Origin: JARDZU01 sp963734115
GTDB lineage: Bacteria; Actinomycetota; Acidimicrobiia; Spongiisociales; ZC4RG35
Direction: 5' to 3'
DNA length: 64,000 nt
Assembly: GCA_963734115.1 (NCBI GenBank)
Contig: CAVTFV010000006.1
Coordinates: 310,001 to 374,000, forward strand
The position numbers were made by a program, and so were the translations under genes. Below the pieces are notes generated by a model that was not told the origin of the DNA, ran no database searches, and was given only the letters and a program-made list of their open reading frames with translations. Positions 1 through 9,960 of this stretch are shown here, piece by piece. Each line of letters begins with the position of its first letter. Position 1 is the stretch's first letter.

Positions 1-966
1 CGCGGGATGGCCCCATAGCCCTTGGAGCGAAGATTCTTGGCGGAGTCGATCAGCACAAGGCCCTGGTTGGCCGAGCGACTGAAGTCGCCGTTGGGAAGTG
101 ATTTTCGTGCTCTGGAGAAGGCGAGGGCCTCCGGCCCATTCACATACTGCGGCCCGGCTTCGAAATCGGCACCTGAGGCCGAGTCGCTCATCGCATAGGG
201 AACGACCAGGTCGATGCCACCGAGCACGTTCCCCAGCATCTCCTGGAACCCGAGGAACCCGGTGAGGACGTACCCCTCCACAGGGAGGCCGGTGAGGTCC
301 CGGAACGTCTGCATCATCCCTTCGGCGCCGTAATCGGCGAGAGATGCGTTGATCTTGTTGCGACCGCCGCCGGCGATGGGGACCCAGGAGTCCCTGGGCA
401 CACCGACGATCCCTCCCTGGCCGGCGCCGTCCAGCCCGACGAAGTGGATGCTGTCCGCCCTGGCTGTCGCCATGTCTTCCCATGGCCTCGCATCGGAGCC
501 GACCACGGCTACCAGGCGAGGGCCCGGCCCGTAGTAGGCGGGGAGCGAGAGATTGGGCCAGTTGCCGCCAACGATCCGCCATCCCGAGCCGTCGTCGACC
601 ACGAGGAACAGGTCGCCGTCCATCTCCACGGTTGCCACACCATGGCCCTTGAAGGTGCCCACAGATGCGACGCCGGCTTGCGGAGTCTCAGCCGCTTTCG
701 GTTTGATGCCGGCCAAGACTGGCTCGGGCATTGGCGGCGCCTTGGTCTCGGCCCCGGTGGCGTAGAGGTAGAAGCTGTTGACCAACGCCGTGAGCTCAGG
801 AGGCGCGTTCTCGATGGTGAACGGCGGTGCAGTTGTGGTGGTCGGATCGGCCTCACTGGTCGTCGTCGCCCGCGATGACGATGTAGTCGATTCGACTGCT
901 TCCTCGGGTGCAGCAGGCGGTGGCGATGGCGGCCAGGACGAGCAGAACAGCGAGGCGTCGTTTCAT
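1..966 (-). CDS. LytR-CpsA-Psr (LCP) family lipoprotein, C-terminus cut by window edge
   Basis: LCP proteins attach undecaprenyl-linked glycopolymers to peptidoglycan on the outside of the membrane. The minus strand from ATG 966 begins with a lipoprotein signal (MKRRLAVLLVLAAIATAC), followed by a Thr/Ser-rich linker. Further on come LCP-like segments: GGIVGVPRDSWVPI, GGGRNKINASLADYG, a TFRDLTGLPVEGYVL stretch and LGGIDLVVP, then FSRARKS near the window edge. The reading frame changes once near position 913, just after the lipobox, where one base seems to be missing; both sides read as good coding sequence. The gene is divergent from the TPR-cyclase gene, with a 122 bp gap. The family is fairly sure; the substrate polymer cannot be told. 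The 3' end lies outside the window. Confidence 0.8.
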
Positions 967-1088
967 GGTGGACCTCGAAATGGACTTCAGATCGCCCTCC
1001 CGCGACCTGGCGGGCACCCTAACGGTGTAGCACGGTCAACCGGAACCGGCCAGGTACCACGGCCACTGATTCCCGGTAGTCTCTGCCC

Positions 1089-3069
1089 GTGGTGCAAACA
1101 CTGGAGGCGGGTAGAGGCCGCGGCAGGCGCGAGTCCTGGGAAGAGGCGTGGAAAACGCTGACCGAGGCCGATGGCGAAGAGGCGTTGTCACCGGCGGATC
1201 TGGAGCTTCTCGCCGATGCCGCATGGTGGACCGCCCACCCCGACGAATCGGTCGAAGCCCTAGAGCGGGCCTTCAATGGGTACGACGGTGCCGACATGCC
1301 GATTGATGCGGCGAGGGTCGCCGTCCTCCTCGCCTATCTGGCGATGCAGAGGCTGGCGGGTTCGGTGGCCAACGGTTGGCGGGCAAGAGCGGTGAGATTG
1401 TTGGAAGGCCAACCCGAATCGACCGTTCATGCGTCGTTGAAGGTCATGGATGTCTTCGAGGCCATCGGGATACGAAGAGACCTTGACAAGGGCATCGCGG
1501 TGGCCGAGGAGGTCCTGGAGCTCGCCCGCCGCACCGGAAACCGCGATGCCGAGTCCCGGGCGCAAGTGTTAAAGGGATACGCCTTACTGGCCAAGGGTGA
1601 TTGGACAGAAGGGCTTGCCCTGATCGACGAGGCGACCTCGGTGGCCCTGTCCGGAGATGCCGGATTGCGGTCGGCCAGTGACGTCTACTGCGTGACCATC
1701 TCGGCCTGTCGGGACGTCGGCGACTTTGGACGTGCCGGAGAGTGGACCGAAGAGGCGGACCGATGGATGAACCGGCACTCGGTGGGCGGCTACTCCGGGG
1801 TGTGCCGGGTCCATCGCGCCGAGTTGAAGCGTCTTCGTGGGAATTGGACCGAGGCGGAGCAGGAAGCGCTGAGTGCCTGTCAGGAGCTGGAGCGCTACCA
1901 CATGCTCGACGGCGTGGGCCACGGGCAGTACGAGGTGGGCGAGATCCGTCTACACATGGGCGATCTCGCCGGTGCGGAGGCCGCGTTCAACGTGGCCTTC
2001 GAACACGGTGTCGTTCCCCAACCCGGGCTCGCCCTGTTGATGCTGGCCAGGGGCCAGACCGACGAAGCGGCCCGAGCACTGGAGTTGGCTCTGGCCAATG
2101 AGGATTCGGGCCCCGCCCTCGACTTGTTGATGAGAGCCCGGCTGCTGCCCGCTCAAGTGGAGGTGGCGCTGGCTAGAGGCGACCTCGACACGGCTCGAAT
2201 CGCAACAAAGGAGTTGGAGGGACTCGCCGAGGAGTACCAGCGACCGGCATTCGAAGCGGTGGCTCTCACTGCGCGGGGAGCGGTCCTGCTGGGGGAGGGC
2301 GATCACGCGGCCGCGATTCGCGAGAATTGGCCCGAGCGTTGCGCGTCTGGCGGGAGATCGGGTTCCCCTATGAGGGGGCACGAGCGCGGCTCTTGCTGGG
2401 CCAAGCGCATGTCGCCGCCGGCGACGACGCTCAGGCTCGACAGGAGTTCGGCGCGGCCAGGTCGGCGTTCGAGAAGCTCGGTGCCGCCCTGGACCTGAGG
2501 CGCGTGGACGAGATCCTCTACAGCGCTCGACGGCCCAGCGCCCGATCGGTCGCGTGTCACCAAGACCTTCATGTTCACTGACATCGTCACCTCGACCGAT
2601 CTGGTCAGGTTGATCGGGGATGAGAAGTGGGAGACCCTCCTCGCCTCACACGACCGCCTGGTCCGATCGGTCCTCTCCGAGCATCGGGGTACCGAGATCA
2701 GCCACACCGGCGACGGGTTCTTCGTCAGTTTCGACCGTGGTATCGATGCCGTCGAGGCGGCGGTGGCCATCCAGCGTCGACTCGCCGAGCATTCACGTGA
2801 CCAGGGTTACGCCCCCTCGGTACGGATCGGGATTCACACCGACGAGGCCACCATCGATGGAAGTGACTACAGGGGTCTGGGCGTGCATCGCGCCGCCCGG
2901 GTGAGCGCGGCCGCCGCGGCAGACGAGATCGTCGTGTCGGCCGCTGCCCTGGAGGTGGCAGACGCAGTCAGGTTCCCCGTTTCCGACGGGCGGGATGTCG
3001 ACCTGAAGGGGATCGAGGGTGCCGGTACGAATCCACACCATCGACTGGAAGGCAACAGCGTCCGCCTAG
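1089..3069 (+). CDS. TPR-repeat protein with C-terminal class III nucleotide cyclase domain (frameshifted)
   Basis: Residues about 1-480 are helical TPR-like repeats; the last ~165 residues are a class III adenylate/guanylate cyclase domain. The cyclase part has both metal-binding Asp (FTDIVTST and HTGDGFF), but the transition-state Asn is His in GVHRAARVSA, so activity may be weak or absent. Three frame breaks are visible: near 2325 (extra base before LARALRVWREIG), near 2540 (before the RVTKTFMFTDIV segment) and near 3030. After the last one the frame reads VRIHTIDWKATASA and stops at 3069. The start is GTG 1089. The end overlaps the end of the convergent ligB gene by 4 bp (ctag). Cyclase domains at the C-terminus of a TPR protein, without an NTPase domain, differ from the other large cyclases in this window. 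Confidence 0.75.
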
Positions 3070-4575
3070 CCGCGGGCGAAACTGCGAACAGTCTCGATGG
3101 TGTCGGTGTCTCTGGGCCCTTTGTCTTCTCGATATCGCTTGACCCGGGCGAAGCGGAGGGCGACACCACCCGGATAGCGGGTACTTCGCTGCACCCCGTC
3201 AAAGGCGATCTCATAGACGATCTCCGGCTTCAGAAATACGGTGTTGTGGCTGCGGTGATCCTCGATCTGGAGAAACCGCTCTGTCTGCCAGGCCAGCATC
3301 TCATCGGTCAGCCCTTTGAAGGTCTTGCCCAGCATGACATGCCCGCCCTGCCCGTCGGCGGCGCCCAGATGGAGGTTGGAGAGCCAGCCCTCCCTGCGCC
3401 CTGATCCCCACTCTGCGGCCAGAATGAGGAGGTCGAGGGTGTGTGTCGGTTTCACCTTCAGCCAGCCCGCCCCTCGGCGACCGGCCTCGTAAGGCTGGTC
3501 CGGGTCCTTGACCACAACACCCTCGAAGCCGACGGCCACCGCATCGTCGAAGAAGCGATCGGCCACCGCCGCGTCATCTGTGAGGACCGAGCCCACGAGA
3601 GCTTCGGCGGGGACAGCGCCGGTCAAGGCCGCCCGACGTTCGGTAAGCGGGAGGTCGATGAGATCTGCCCCATCGAGGTGGAGACAGTCGAAATAGAAGG
3701 CGCGCAATGGCGGCGCCTGGTCGGACGCCTCGGCCCCAAACCTGCTCATCGAGTCCTGGAACTGCTCCGGCCCTGAAGGGCCAAAGAGCAATGCCTCGCC
3801 GTCGAGGATGAACGACGTGGCCGGATACTCGAGCACCGCAGCAACCACCTCGGGGACGCTGCCGGTGATGTCTCTGAGATTCCGGGTGAACACCGCGACA
3901 TCCTGCCCAGCCGCGGTGCACCTGGATGCGTGCCCCGTCAAGTTTCCACTCCACGAAGGCATGGCCCAGCGCCGCCACTGCCTCCCCGGCGGTCGCGGCG
4001 GTCTTGGCCAGCATCGGTTGGACAGGGGTGAACACTCCGAGCGTCGAAGCACCGAGGGCGTCGGGGCCCTCCGCCAAGGCGCGGGAGGCAACGGCGACCA
4101 GATCGCCCTCCAACATCGCGGCCCTACGTACCCGATCCGGCGTGACTTCGAGGGCAACGGCGACGGCGTCCGCCATCACTCCTTCGAGGGCTCCCTGCCG
4201 AAGATTGCGAACGATGAGATCGCGCAGGAACCGCTGCTCGCCCTCGGTGGCGCGGCCGAACATCCCCCCGAGGAGCGACTCCCGCATCTTCTGGGAGCCG
4301 GGGCCGGATACACGGGTCAGTTCGTCGAGGGTCTCGTCGACCTCGAGTATCTCGAGTGACGGGTTGGCTGCTGGAGTTACGTCGATGGCGTAGACAGTCG
4401 CCCACCCCACTCCCAGCCTGTCCTGTGGTGGCCTGCCGCTCAGGTAGGAGATCGCCGGAGCCGCTTCATCCGGGTCGAGCCGGCGAAGCATCTCGGCGAG
4501 CAACTCGATCTTCTTGGAGCGGGACCTCGTCGCGGATACCGCGGAGGAGACACCGACGAGTTCGGCCAGGAGCAC
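3066..4575 (-). CDS. ligB: ATP-dependent DNA ligase, LigB type (one frame break)
   Basis: The product would be about 500 residues, the length of mycobacterial LigB. It has an N-terminal helical DNA-binding domain (from MLLAELVGVSSAVSATRS), then the adenylation domain with the catalytic Lys in EWKLDGARIQVHR, then motifs such as FEGVVVKD, GWLKVKPTHTLDLL, GKTFKGLTDEM and VQRSTRYPGGVALRFARV. LigB seals nicks with ATP and can support repair; it is not the NHEJ ligase LigD. The frame breaks near 3915, between the catalytic Lys and the VAVFTRN segment. The start is GTG 4575, 3 bp after the stop of the polymerase gene, so the two form an operon. Confidence 0.88.
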
Positions 4576-4578
4576 GGT

Positions 4579-5485
4579 TCAGGACCGGAATCGGTCGAAT
4601 GGCTCCAACTCGATCGCCGAGTCATCTAGGGCGCTGCGCACCCTTTCGACGGTTGGGCCCAAGTCGATCGGAGCGAGTTTCGACCAGGGCCGTTTTCGCG
4701 ATCGGTCCCGGACATTTCTCAGCCCGATCCCATCCGGCTCGATCTCACCCAACTCCTGCCATGAGATCGGGGTCGCGACCGGCGCCCCGGCCTTTGGTCG
4801 GAGTGACCAGGGAACGACCGAAGTGGATCGTGATGTGTTCCTCATCCAGTCGACGAAGACCCGATCGCCGCGATCGGCTTTGCGAAATGCCAGCGTCAAG
4901 AGGCCGTCGTTGGCGGCGGCGCCGAGAGCAGCAGTGCCTCTGGCGACGAGTGCGACGTCCTCGACATGGGTGGTTGGCGCGCAGTAAGGCACGAAGGTGG
5001 TACCCCTTCGAACCAGAGGTCATGAGGACAGTCTCGATGCCAAATGTCTCTAGGACCGCACGCATCTCACGGGCAGCCTCACGGACCAGCTCGACGCTGT
5101 CCGCAGGCGGGTCCAAGTCCCAGATCACCCAGTCCGGGTGCTCCTCGTCCTCGGCTCGAACCGGCGGCACGTGGAATGTGATCACGCCGAGATTGGCGAA
5201 GAAGGCAATGCCCTCCACGGAGTCGACCATCGGATAGACGGTCGTCCCACCACCCTCCTTCGGCACCTCGTGACGCCCGATGAGCTCTTCGGGGGCGTGG
5301 TCGGGGACGTTCTTCTGCATGAACCCCTGACCTTCGATCCCTCGCGGGAATCGCTCGACGGAGAGAAGTCTGCCCTCGATGAAGGGGAGCATTCGATCGG
5401 CGACGCGGACGTAATAGTCGACGACGTCGCCCTTGGTGATCCCATCTTCGGGGAACACCACACGGTCCGGGTTGCTGACCTCCAT
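4579..5485 (-). CDS. LigD-type polymerase/primase domain protein, stand-alone (one frame break)
   Basis: This is the polymerase (archaeo-eukaryotic primase, PolDom) module of bacterial NHEJ, which fills gaps and adds ribonucleotides at DNA ends. The protein starts MEVSNPDRVVFPEDGITKGD and has the PolDom segments SVERFPRG, GFMQKNVPDHAP, the metal-binding WVIWDLDPP and SGSKGYHL. The frame breaks near 4990, directly after SGSKGYHL; the second frame continues with VPYCAPTTHVEDVALVA, FVDWMRNT and VATPISWQELGEI, and stops at 4579. About 300 residues in all, so this is only the polymerase domain without ligase or phosphoesterase. It lies directly upstream of ligB. The phosphoesterase-ligase part of LigD is encoded separately at 47161-48574. 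Confidence 0.85.
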
Positions 5486-5510
5486 GGCCCAAACCTAGGC
5501 CGGGTCGCAG

Positions 5511-6548
5511 TCAATTCGAGCGAGAGAGGCGCTTGCGGCCTTCGGTCTCCTCGTCGACCACCCTGCCGGTGGGGACGAAGCCATGAGCCAGGTAGAAAGA
5601 CCGGGGCGAGCCCTTGCCTTCGCCCCAACTGGTGAGAAGGCTCTCGTCCCCCGTCTCCACGCACTCGGTCTCGACAAGTTCAAGGATCCTGGCCCCAATG
5701 CCACGTCGCTGGTGGAGACGGTCGATCAGCAGACGCCACAGAAACGGCTCCGGATGATGCTCGGTGCTCAGGGCCAGCATCACGAACCCCACGATCACGT
5801 CGTCGGCCACCACCGCCCGCATCCACGGCACGACCGGCGCCCCGTCGACCACCTCGGGGAACAGGGCATCGGCAAACGACCGCAACACGGGGGCAACGAA
5901 CGCCTCCTGCGTCTTGTGGGTGGTGAGACCCGAAACGGTCGCCTCGTTCTCGGTGGTCACCTCGACGAGACGCACATCGTCCGGCGGGTGCCGGGGACGG
6001 TCACGCCACACCTCCCAATCCGTCCTCGTCATCCCGTAGATCCAGTCGTCTGACAAATCGTCGCCCACCCAGAACGACGATTTCGTCTCACCTTCGAAGA
6101 GGAAACCAGTCCGCTCCAGGACCATGGCCGAGGCCGGGTTGTCAGGGTGGAGCATCCCGGAGACTCTCGTCACGTCTAGCTCCTCGAACAGATACCGGAC
6201 CAGCGCCTCCAGGGCCTCCGCCGCATACCCCTTCCCCCAATGCTCCTTGGCGAAGGTGTAGCCCACCTCGGCGGAACGCCCCTTCCATGAGAGCTTTGCG
6301 CCGACGTCACCGAACACCTCGCCGGTATCCGGGTCGCAGACGATGGCCATCCACCATTTGTCGTTCTCAGGTCCGTCCATTGCAACCATCGCGGACACAA
6401 CCTTCTCGGCTCTTTCCATGGGGTATGGAAGCTCCCAGTCCTGATAGCGAGCCACGTCGGGATCGGCGCGCCGGGCGTGATACGCCTCCAGGTCGTCGGG
6501 CTGGAAAGGGCGGATGAGCAAGCGCCGGGTGCGGATCGGGGTGAACAC
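5511..6548 (-). CDS. Tandem GNAT acetyltransferase (RimJ/RimL-like N-domain plus second GNAT domain)
   Basis: The first ~180 residues are a RimJ/RimL-type GNAT domain: TRRLLIRPFQPDDLEAYH at the start, VGYTFAKEHWGKGYAAEAL as the acetyl-CoA loop, and HPDNPASAMVLERTGF. The second ~160 residues form another GNAT fold with LHQRRGIGARILELVE as its CoA loop and FYLAHGFVPTG near the end. Such proteins acetylate amino groups on proteins, antibiotics or small molecules; the substrate is unknown. The start is GTG 6548. The frame is uninterrupted. Confidence 0.85.
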   Translation of the reverse strand: MFTPIRTRRLLIRPFQPDDLEAYHARRADPDVARYQDWELPYPMERAEKVVSAMVAMDGPENDKWWMAIVCDPDTGEVFGDVGAKLSWKGRSAEVGYTFAKEHWGKGYAAEALEALVRYLFEELDVTRVSGMLHPDNPASAMVLERTGFLFEGETKSSFWVGDDLSDDWIYGMTRTDWEVWRDRPRHPPDDVRLVEVTTENEATVSGLTTHKTQEAFVAPVLRSFADALFPEVVDGAPVVPWMRAVVADDVIVGFVMLALSTEHHPEPFLWRLLIDRLHQRRGIGARILELVETECVETGDESLLTSWGEGKGSPRSFYLAHGFVPTGRVVDEETEGRKRLSRSN

Positions 6549-6592
6549 CGCACCGATTCAACCAGCGACGCCACCGGATACGCTTCGAGGCT

Positions 6593-6817
6593 ATGGCTGA
6601 CGACAAGACCGGGCGTGTGCAGGGGCCGGCGTCCTACTTCCCCTCGATCGAGAAGAAGTACGGCAGACCCATCGAGGAGTGGCAGGCACTGATCCGGGCC
6701 AGTGACCTGACCAAGCACATGGAGCTGGTCAACTGGCTCAAGACCGAATACGGAATGGGACATGGTCACGCCAATGCCCTCGTCGCCTACACACTCGCCG
6801 AAGACGCCGGCGCCTGA
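6593..6817 (+). CDS. DUF4287 family small protein
   Basis: A 74-residue protein with the DUF4287 pattern: GPASYFPSIEKKYGRPIEEW followed by a helical half with HMELVNWLKTEYGMGHGHAN. Its function is unknown; the family is common in actinobacteria. It is divergent from the GNAT gene, with a 44 bp gap between the start codons. Confidence 0.85.
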   Translation: MADDKTGRVQGPASYFPSIEKKYGRPIEEWQALIRASDLTKHMELVNWLKTEYGMGHGHANALVAYTLAEDAGA

Positions 6818-6864
6818 CGCTGTCGCCGGCGCCCGGTAGCTTCCGGCCTGCACAGGAGGACACC

Positions 6865-7218
6865 ATGCGCATACAGACCGGTCAGCTGGTCGCCCTGGGT
6901 TACGGAGCGTACGTGCGCTCAGACGACGTGACCGCCGTCGAGCCGATCACCGAGGGCCGCGGCCCCGGGAAACGATCCCTGGTGTGGGTCCGTGGCGTGA
7001 CCGACCCCCTGGTCGCTTCTCGGGCCGAGGGCTCGATCGTCGATGATCTGGTCACACCGGCCGACGAGGCAGCACGAATGAAGGCGCAGCGGGCGGTGTT
7101 GAACAAGATGGCTACGGTCCTCGACAAGGTTTCTCCCGGGATCAGGCGGCTCCTGGCCGAGGAATCGGGCACAGACATCGACGATCTGCTGGCTGAGGCG
7201 AACCGGGTCCTCGGCTGA
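6865..7218 (+). CDS. Hypothetical protein, 117 residues
   Basis: The start ATG 6865 follows an aggagg ribosome binding site at 6855-6860. The N-terminal half (VALGYGAYVRSDDVTAVEPI) is beta-rich and loosely recalls the RemA/DUF370 fold, with its glycine-aromatic-glycine start; I cannot confirm this. The C-terminal half is helical with a hydrophobic core. It lies 47 bp after the DUF4287 gene, probably in the same transcript. No catalytic motif is visible. Confidence 0.65.
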   Translation: MRIQTGQLVALGYGAYVRSDDVTAVEPITEGRGPGKRSLVWVRGVTDPLVASRAEGSIVDDLVTPADEAARMKAQRAVLNKMATVLDKVSPGIRRLLAEESGTDIDDLLAEANRVLG

Positions 7219-7219
7219 G

Positions 7220-7660
7220 TCAGGGGCGAGCGATCAGCCGCACCAGCGGGATGATTCGCTCCGTCTTCTCCTGGTAGTCGCCGAACTGCGGTGCACTGCT
7301 CACCACGACCGTGTCCCAGAGGAGGTCCCGCTCCACTCGGTCGATGGGCATGGCATCGGCCTCATAGAGCTCGGCGTCCCGCCGCACCCAGACTCTGGGA
7401 TCCTCGACGAGGTTGAGGTACCAATCGGGATGTCGGGGCGCGCCACCATATGAAGCGGCCACGACCAGATCGCCATCGACCTCGAAGTACCGCAATGGAG
7501 TGCGACGTATCTGGCCGGACGCACGACCCGTGGTGTAGAGGAGGATCAGATGGCCGGCCGCCGGATGGTCCACCGCCGCCCCGTCGCTCTCGAGGTACTG
7601 ATGGACATGCTTTGCGGCGTGGGGCCGCGACGGGTCGACTGCTCGATCCTCGATGGTCAT
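7220..7660 (-). CDS. Deazaflavin (F420)-dependent nitroreductase-like protein (DDN family)
   Basis: 146 residues with the split-barrel pattern of mycobacterial Ddn: AGHLILLYTTGRASGQIRRT, then PLRYFEVDGDLVVAASYGGAP, RHPDWYLNL and PRVWVRRDAELYEA. Family members bind F420H2 and reduce quinones or nitro compounds. It converges tail to tail with the gene ending at 7218. Confidence 0.85.
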   Translation of the reverse strand: MTIEDRAVDPSRPHAAKHVHQYLESDGAAVDHPAAGHLILLYTTGRASGQIRRTPLRYFEVDGDLVVAASYGGAPRHPDWYLNLVEDPRVWVRRDAELYEADAMPIDRVERDLLWDTVVVSSAPQFGDYQEKTERIIPLVRLIARP

Positions 7661-7701
7661 CGGCCGAAGTTATCACCGCTTCCCGACGTAGGGTTGACCG
7701 G

Positions 7702-8700
7702 GTGCGACGTCTCGCCGCATTCCTCCTCGTCGCATCCACGGCATGCACCACGGCCGCCGTCGAAGACGCCACGACCACGTCGGCACCGGGCCCGGTCCCG
7801 ACCACGGCGCCGCCTGACGGTTGGGTCGAACTGGCCCCGATGACCCTGGCCCGCAGCGAGCATCCCGCAGCCGTCCTCGGGGACGAGATCGTGGTCGCCG
7901 GAGGCTTCATCGGAGTCGGTGTGGGCCGGAGCGGCGTGACGCCGACCGTCGAGGCCTATTCGCCCGAGACAGATGCCTGGCGTGACCTCCCGCCTCTGCC
8001 GGAGGCCCGGCATCATGGGATGTTGGCGGTGGTCGGTGAGCGCATCTTCTTCATAGGTGGCTACAGCCCCGGTGACAATCCGTCGGCGGCGGTCTGGGAA
8101 CTGGTCGACGAGGCCTGGCGGGACGGCCAGCCTCTCCCCTCCCCGGTGGCTGCCGGCGCCGCTGTGACGTTGGGCGAGAGCATCTTCCTGGTCGGGGGTG
8201 TCCCCGGTGGAGCCGCCTATCGCTACGACCTGTACGACGACACCTGGACCAATCTGCCCACGCCCGCCACACAGCGTGAGCATGTCGCCGGCGTCGCTCT
8301 AGACGGGGAGATCTGGGCCCTTGCCGGGCGCTGGGAGGGCGAGATCTTCGACACCACCGAGGTCTACGACCCTGACGCCCAGACGTGGCGGGACGGGCCG
8401 TCGCTTGGTGAGCCCCGTTCCGGGTTTGGTGCAGCCGTGGTCGATGGGGCCATCGTGGTGGCCGGCGGCGAGGTGTTCTCGCCTGACCAAGCTCTGACCT
8501 CGGTGGAGATACTCGAGCCGGCCAGCGACCAATGGGCCCCTATCGAGCCACTCCCCCACGGGCTGCATGGCAATCCACTCGTGGCAATAGACACCGCTGT
8601 GTACCTCCCGGGAGGGTCGCTCCGTGCGGCGGCCGTCGACAACGACGGCCTGACATATCGGCTGTTAGCCGAGGTGACATTCGAGCGCAGGCGGCGGTAG
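7702..8700 (+). CDS. Kelch-repeat lipoprotein
   Basis: I take GTG 7702 as the start because the product then opens with a short lipoprotein signal (VRRLAAFLLVASTAC) and a Thr/Pro linker. About 270 residues of Kelch-type beta-propeller follow, with repeated blade motifs such as GDEIVVAGGFIGVG, ERIFFIGGYSPGDN, ESIFLVGGVPGG and DGAIVVAGGEVFSP, each with an AYSPETDAW-like strand. Such propellers bind partners or carbohydrates on the cell surface. An in-frame extension to 7450 overlaps the opposite gene and lacks a signal sequence. Confidence 0.82.
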   Translation: MRRLAAFLLVASTACTTAAVEDATTTSAPGPVPTTAPPDGWVELAPMTLARSEHPAAVLGDEIVVAGGFIGVGVGRSGVTPTVEAYSPETDAWRDLPPLPEARHHGMLAVVGERIFFIGGYSPGDNPSAAVWELVDEAWRDGQPLPSPVAAGAAVTLGESIFLVGGVPGGAAYRYDLYDDTWTNLPTPATQREHVAGVALDGEIWALAGRWEGEIFDTTEVYDPDAQTWRDGPSLGEPRSGFGAAVVDGAIVVAGGEVFSPDQALTSVEILEPASDQWAPIEPLPHGLHGNPLVAIDTAVYLPGGSLRAAAVDNDGLTYRLLAEVTFERRRR

Positions 8701-8711
8701 GTTCTCTCCCT

Positions 8712-9110
8712 ATGCCGCATCAGCAACAGCCTGTGGAGATGATCCTTCTCAGGCAGCTCGCCAGCTATCTGGCCATCCCGATGTGGATGATGGATGAATC
8801 AGGGAACCTCATCTATTACAACGAGTCCGCCGAGGGCTTGCTCGGGGTGCGATTCGACGATGTGGGACCGATCAACTCCGAATCACTGGTGGGGGCGTGG
8901 CATGTGACTCAACTCGACGGGGAGCCATTGCCCGATTACGAATTCCCGGTCCTGGTGGCCCTGAGCAAGAGAACACCGGCGCATCGGGCGATTCGATTTC
9001 AGGGGATGGACGGCGTGTGGCGGGTGGTCGAAGTGACAGCACTTCCCATCGAGGGCCAGGGTGGGAGATTCCTCGGCGTACTGGCCACCTTCTGGGAGGT
9101 CGAGGACTGA
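8712..9110 (+). CDS. PAS-domain protein
   Basis: 132 residues, essentially one PAS domain: IPMWMMDESGNLIYYNESAE at the start, a middle helix (LLGVRFDD), and a terminal beta-sheet (VWRVVEVTALPIEGQGG) with GVLATFWEV. No output domain is fused. Its stop codon overlaps the start of the metallo-hydrolase gene, so the two are translationally coupled and probably work together. A PAS sensor made without an effector would need a partner. Confidence 0.8.
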   Translation: MPHQQQPVEMILLRQLASYLAIPMWMMDESGNLIYYNESAEGLLGVRFDDVGPINSESLVGAWHVTQLDGEPLPDYEFPVLVALSKRTPAHRAIRFQGMDGVWRVVEVTALPIEGQGGRFLGVLATFWEVED

Positions 9111-9934
9111 GAGCCCGGCTATGGGGAACGAGGGGGTCGATCGCCAGCGCCGGGTTGGACACGGCCAGATACGGTGGCGATACATCGGCCGTCGAGGTGT
9201 TGGGGAAGGATGGGAGGCTCCTCGTCCTCGACGCTGGGAGCGGGATGCGGGCGCTCGGGTCGAGCGTCGAATCCGTGGAACAGGTCGACGTCCTCATCAC
9301 GCATCTCCATATGGACCACATCCAGGGACTGCCGTTCTTCGCCCCGTTGCACGATCCCGACATCCGAGTCGATGTGTGGGGACCGATCTCGACAACGCAG
9401 ACCCTGAAGGAGCGGCTCAACCGGTATCTGTCCCCGCCGCTCTTCCCCCTGCGGGTGCGCGACCTGTCGAACGTGGACTTTCACGACGTCCCACCGGGCA
9501 CGTTTGACATCGATGGGATCCAGGTCACCGCCGACCTGGTCTCTCACCCCGGCCCCACCCTCGGATACCGCCTCGAGGAGGCCGGGAGGGTCCTGACCTA
9601 TCTCCCCGACCATGAACCCGCACTGGGCATGCACAACTTCCCCAAAAACCCGGAGTGGACCTCCGGTTACGACCTGGCCGCAGGGGCAGATCTGCTGATC
9701 CATGATTCCCAATACACGGACGAGGAGTATTCACAGCGCATCGGGTGGGGCCACAGCTCGTACAGCCATGTGCTGGCTTTCGCCGCCATGACCGGCGTCG
9801 GAACCCTGATGACGTTCCACCACGATCCCGATCACAGTGATCAGAAGCTCGACGAGGCGCACGAACGGCTGTGGGCAACGAGTCCGGATTTCGAGATCGT
9901 CCCCGGCACACACGGAGCGGTCTTCGAAGTGTGA
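9107..9934 (+). CDS. Metallo-beta-lactamase-fold hydrolase (cyclic phosphodiesterase-like), CTG start
   Basis: The protein reads RARLWGTRGSIASAG, YGGDTSAVEV, LVLDAGSGMRALG and the zinc motif THLHMDHIQG. Further metal or active-site residues appear in VSHPGPTLGYRLE, YLPDHEPAL, HDSQYT and WGHSSY. This matches the subfamily often named phosphoribosyl 1,2-cyclic phosphate phosphodiesterase-like, but the substrate is unproven. No ATG, GTG or TTG fits the family start. A CTG at 9107 overlaps the PAS stop (ctga) and has a strong gggaggt site at 9094-9100, six bases upstream, so I use it. Confidence 0.82.
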   Translation: MRARLWGTRGSIASAGLDTARYGGDTSAVEVLGKDGRLLVLDAGSGMRALGSSVESVEQVDVLITHLHMDHIQGLPFFAPLHDPDIRVDVWGPISTTQTLKERLNRYLSPPLFPLRVRDLSNVDFHDVPPGTFDIDGIQVTADLVSHPGPTLGYRLEEAGRVLTYLPDHEPALGMHNFPKNPEWTSGYDLAAGADLLIHDSQYTDEEYSQRIGWGHSSYSHVLAFAAMTGVGTLMTFHHDPDHSDQKLDEAHERLWATSPDFEIVPGTHGAVFEV

Positions 9935-9960
9935 GCAGGTCGAGCACCTAGTCTCGCAAG

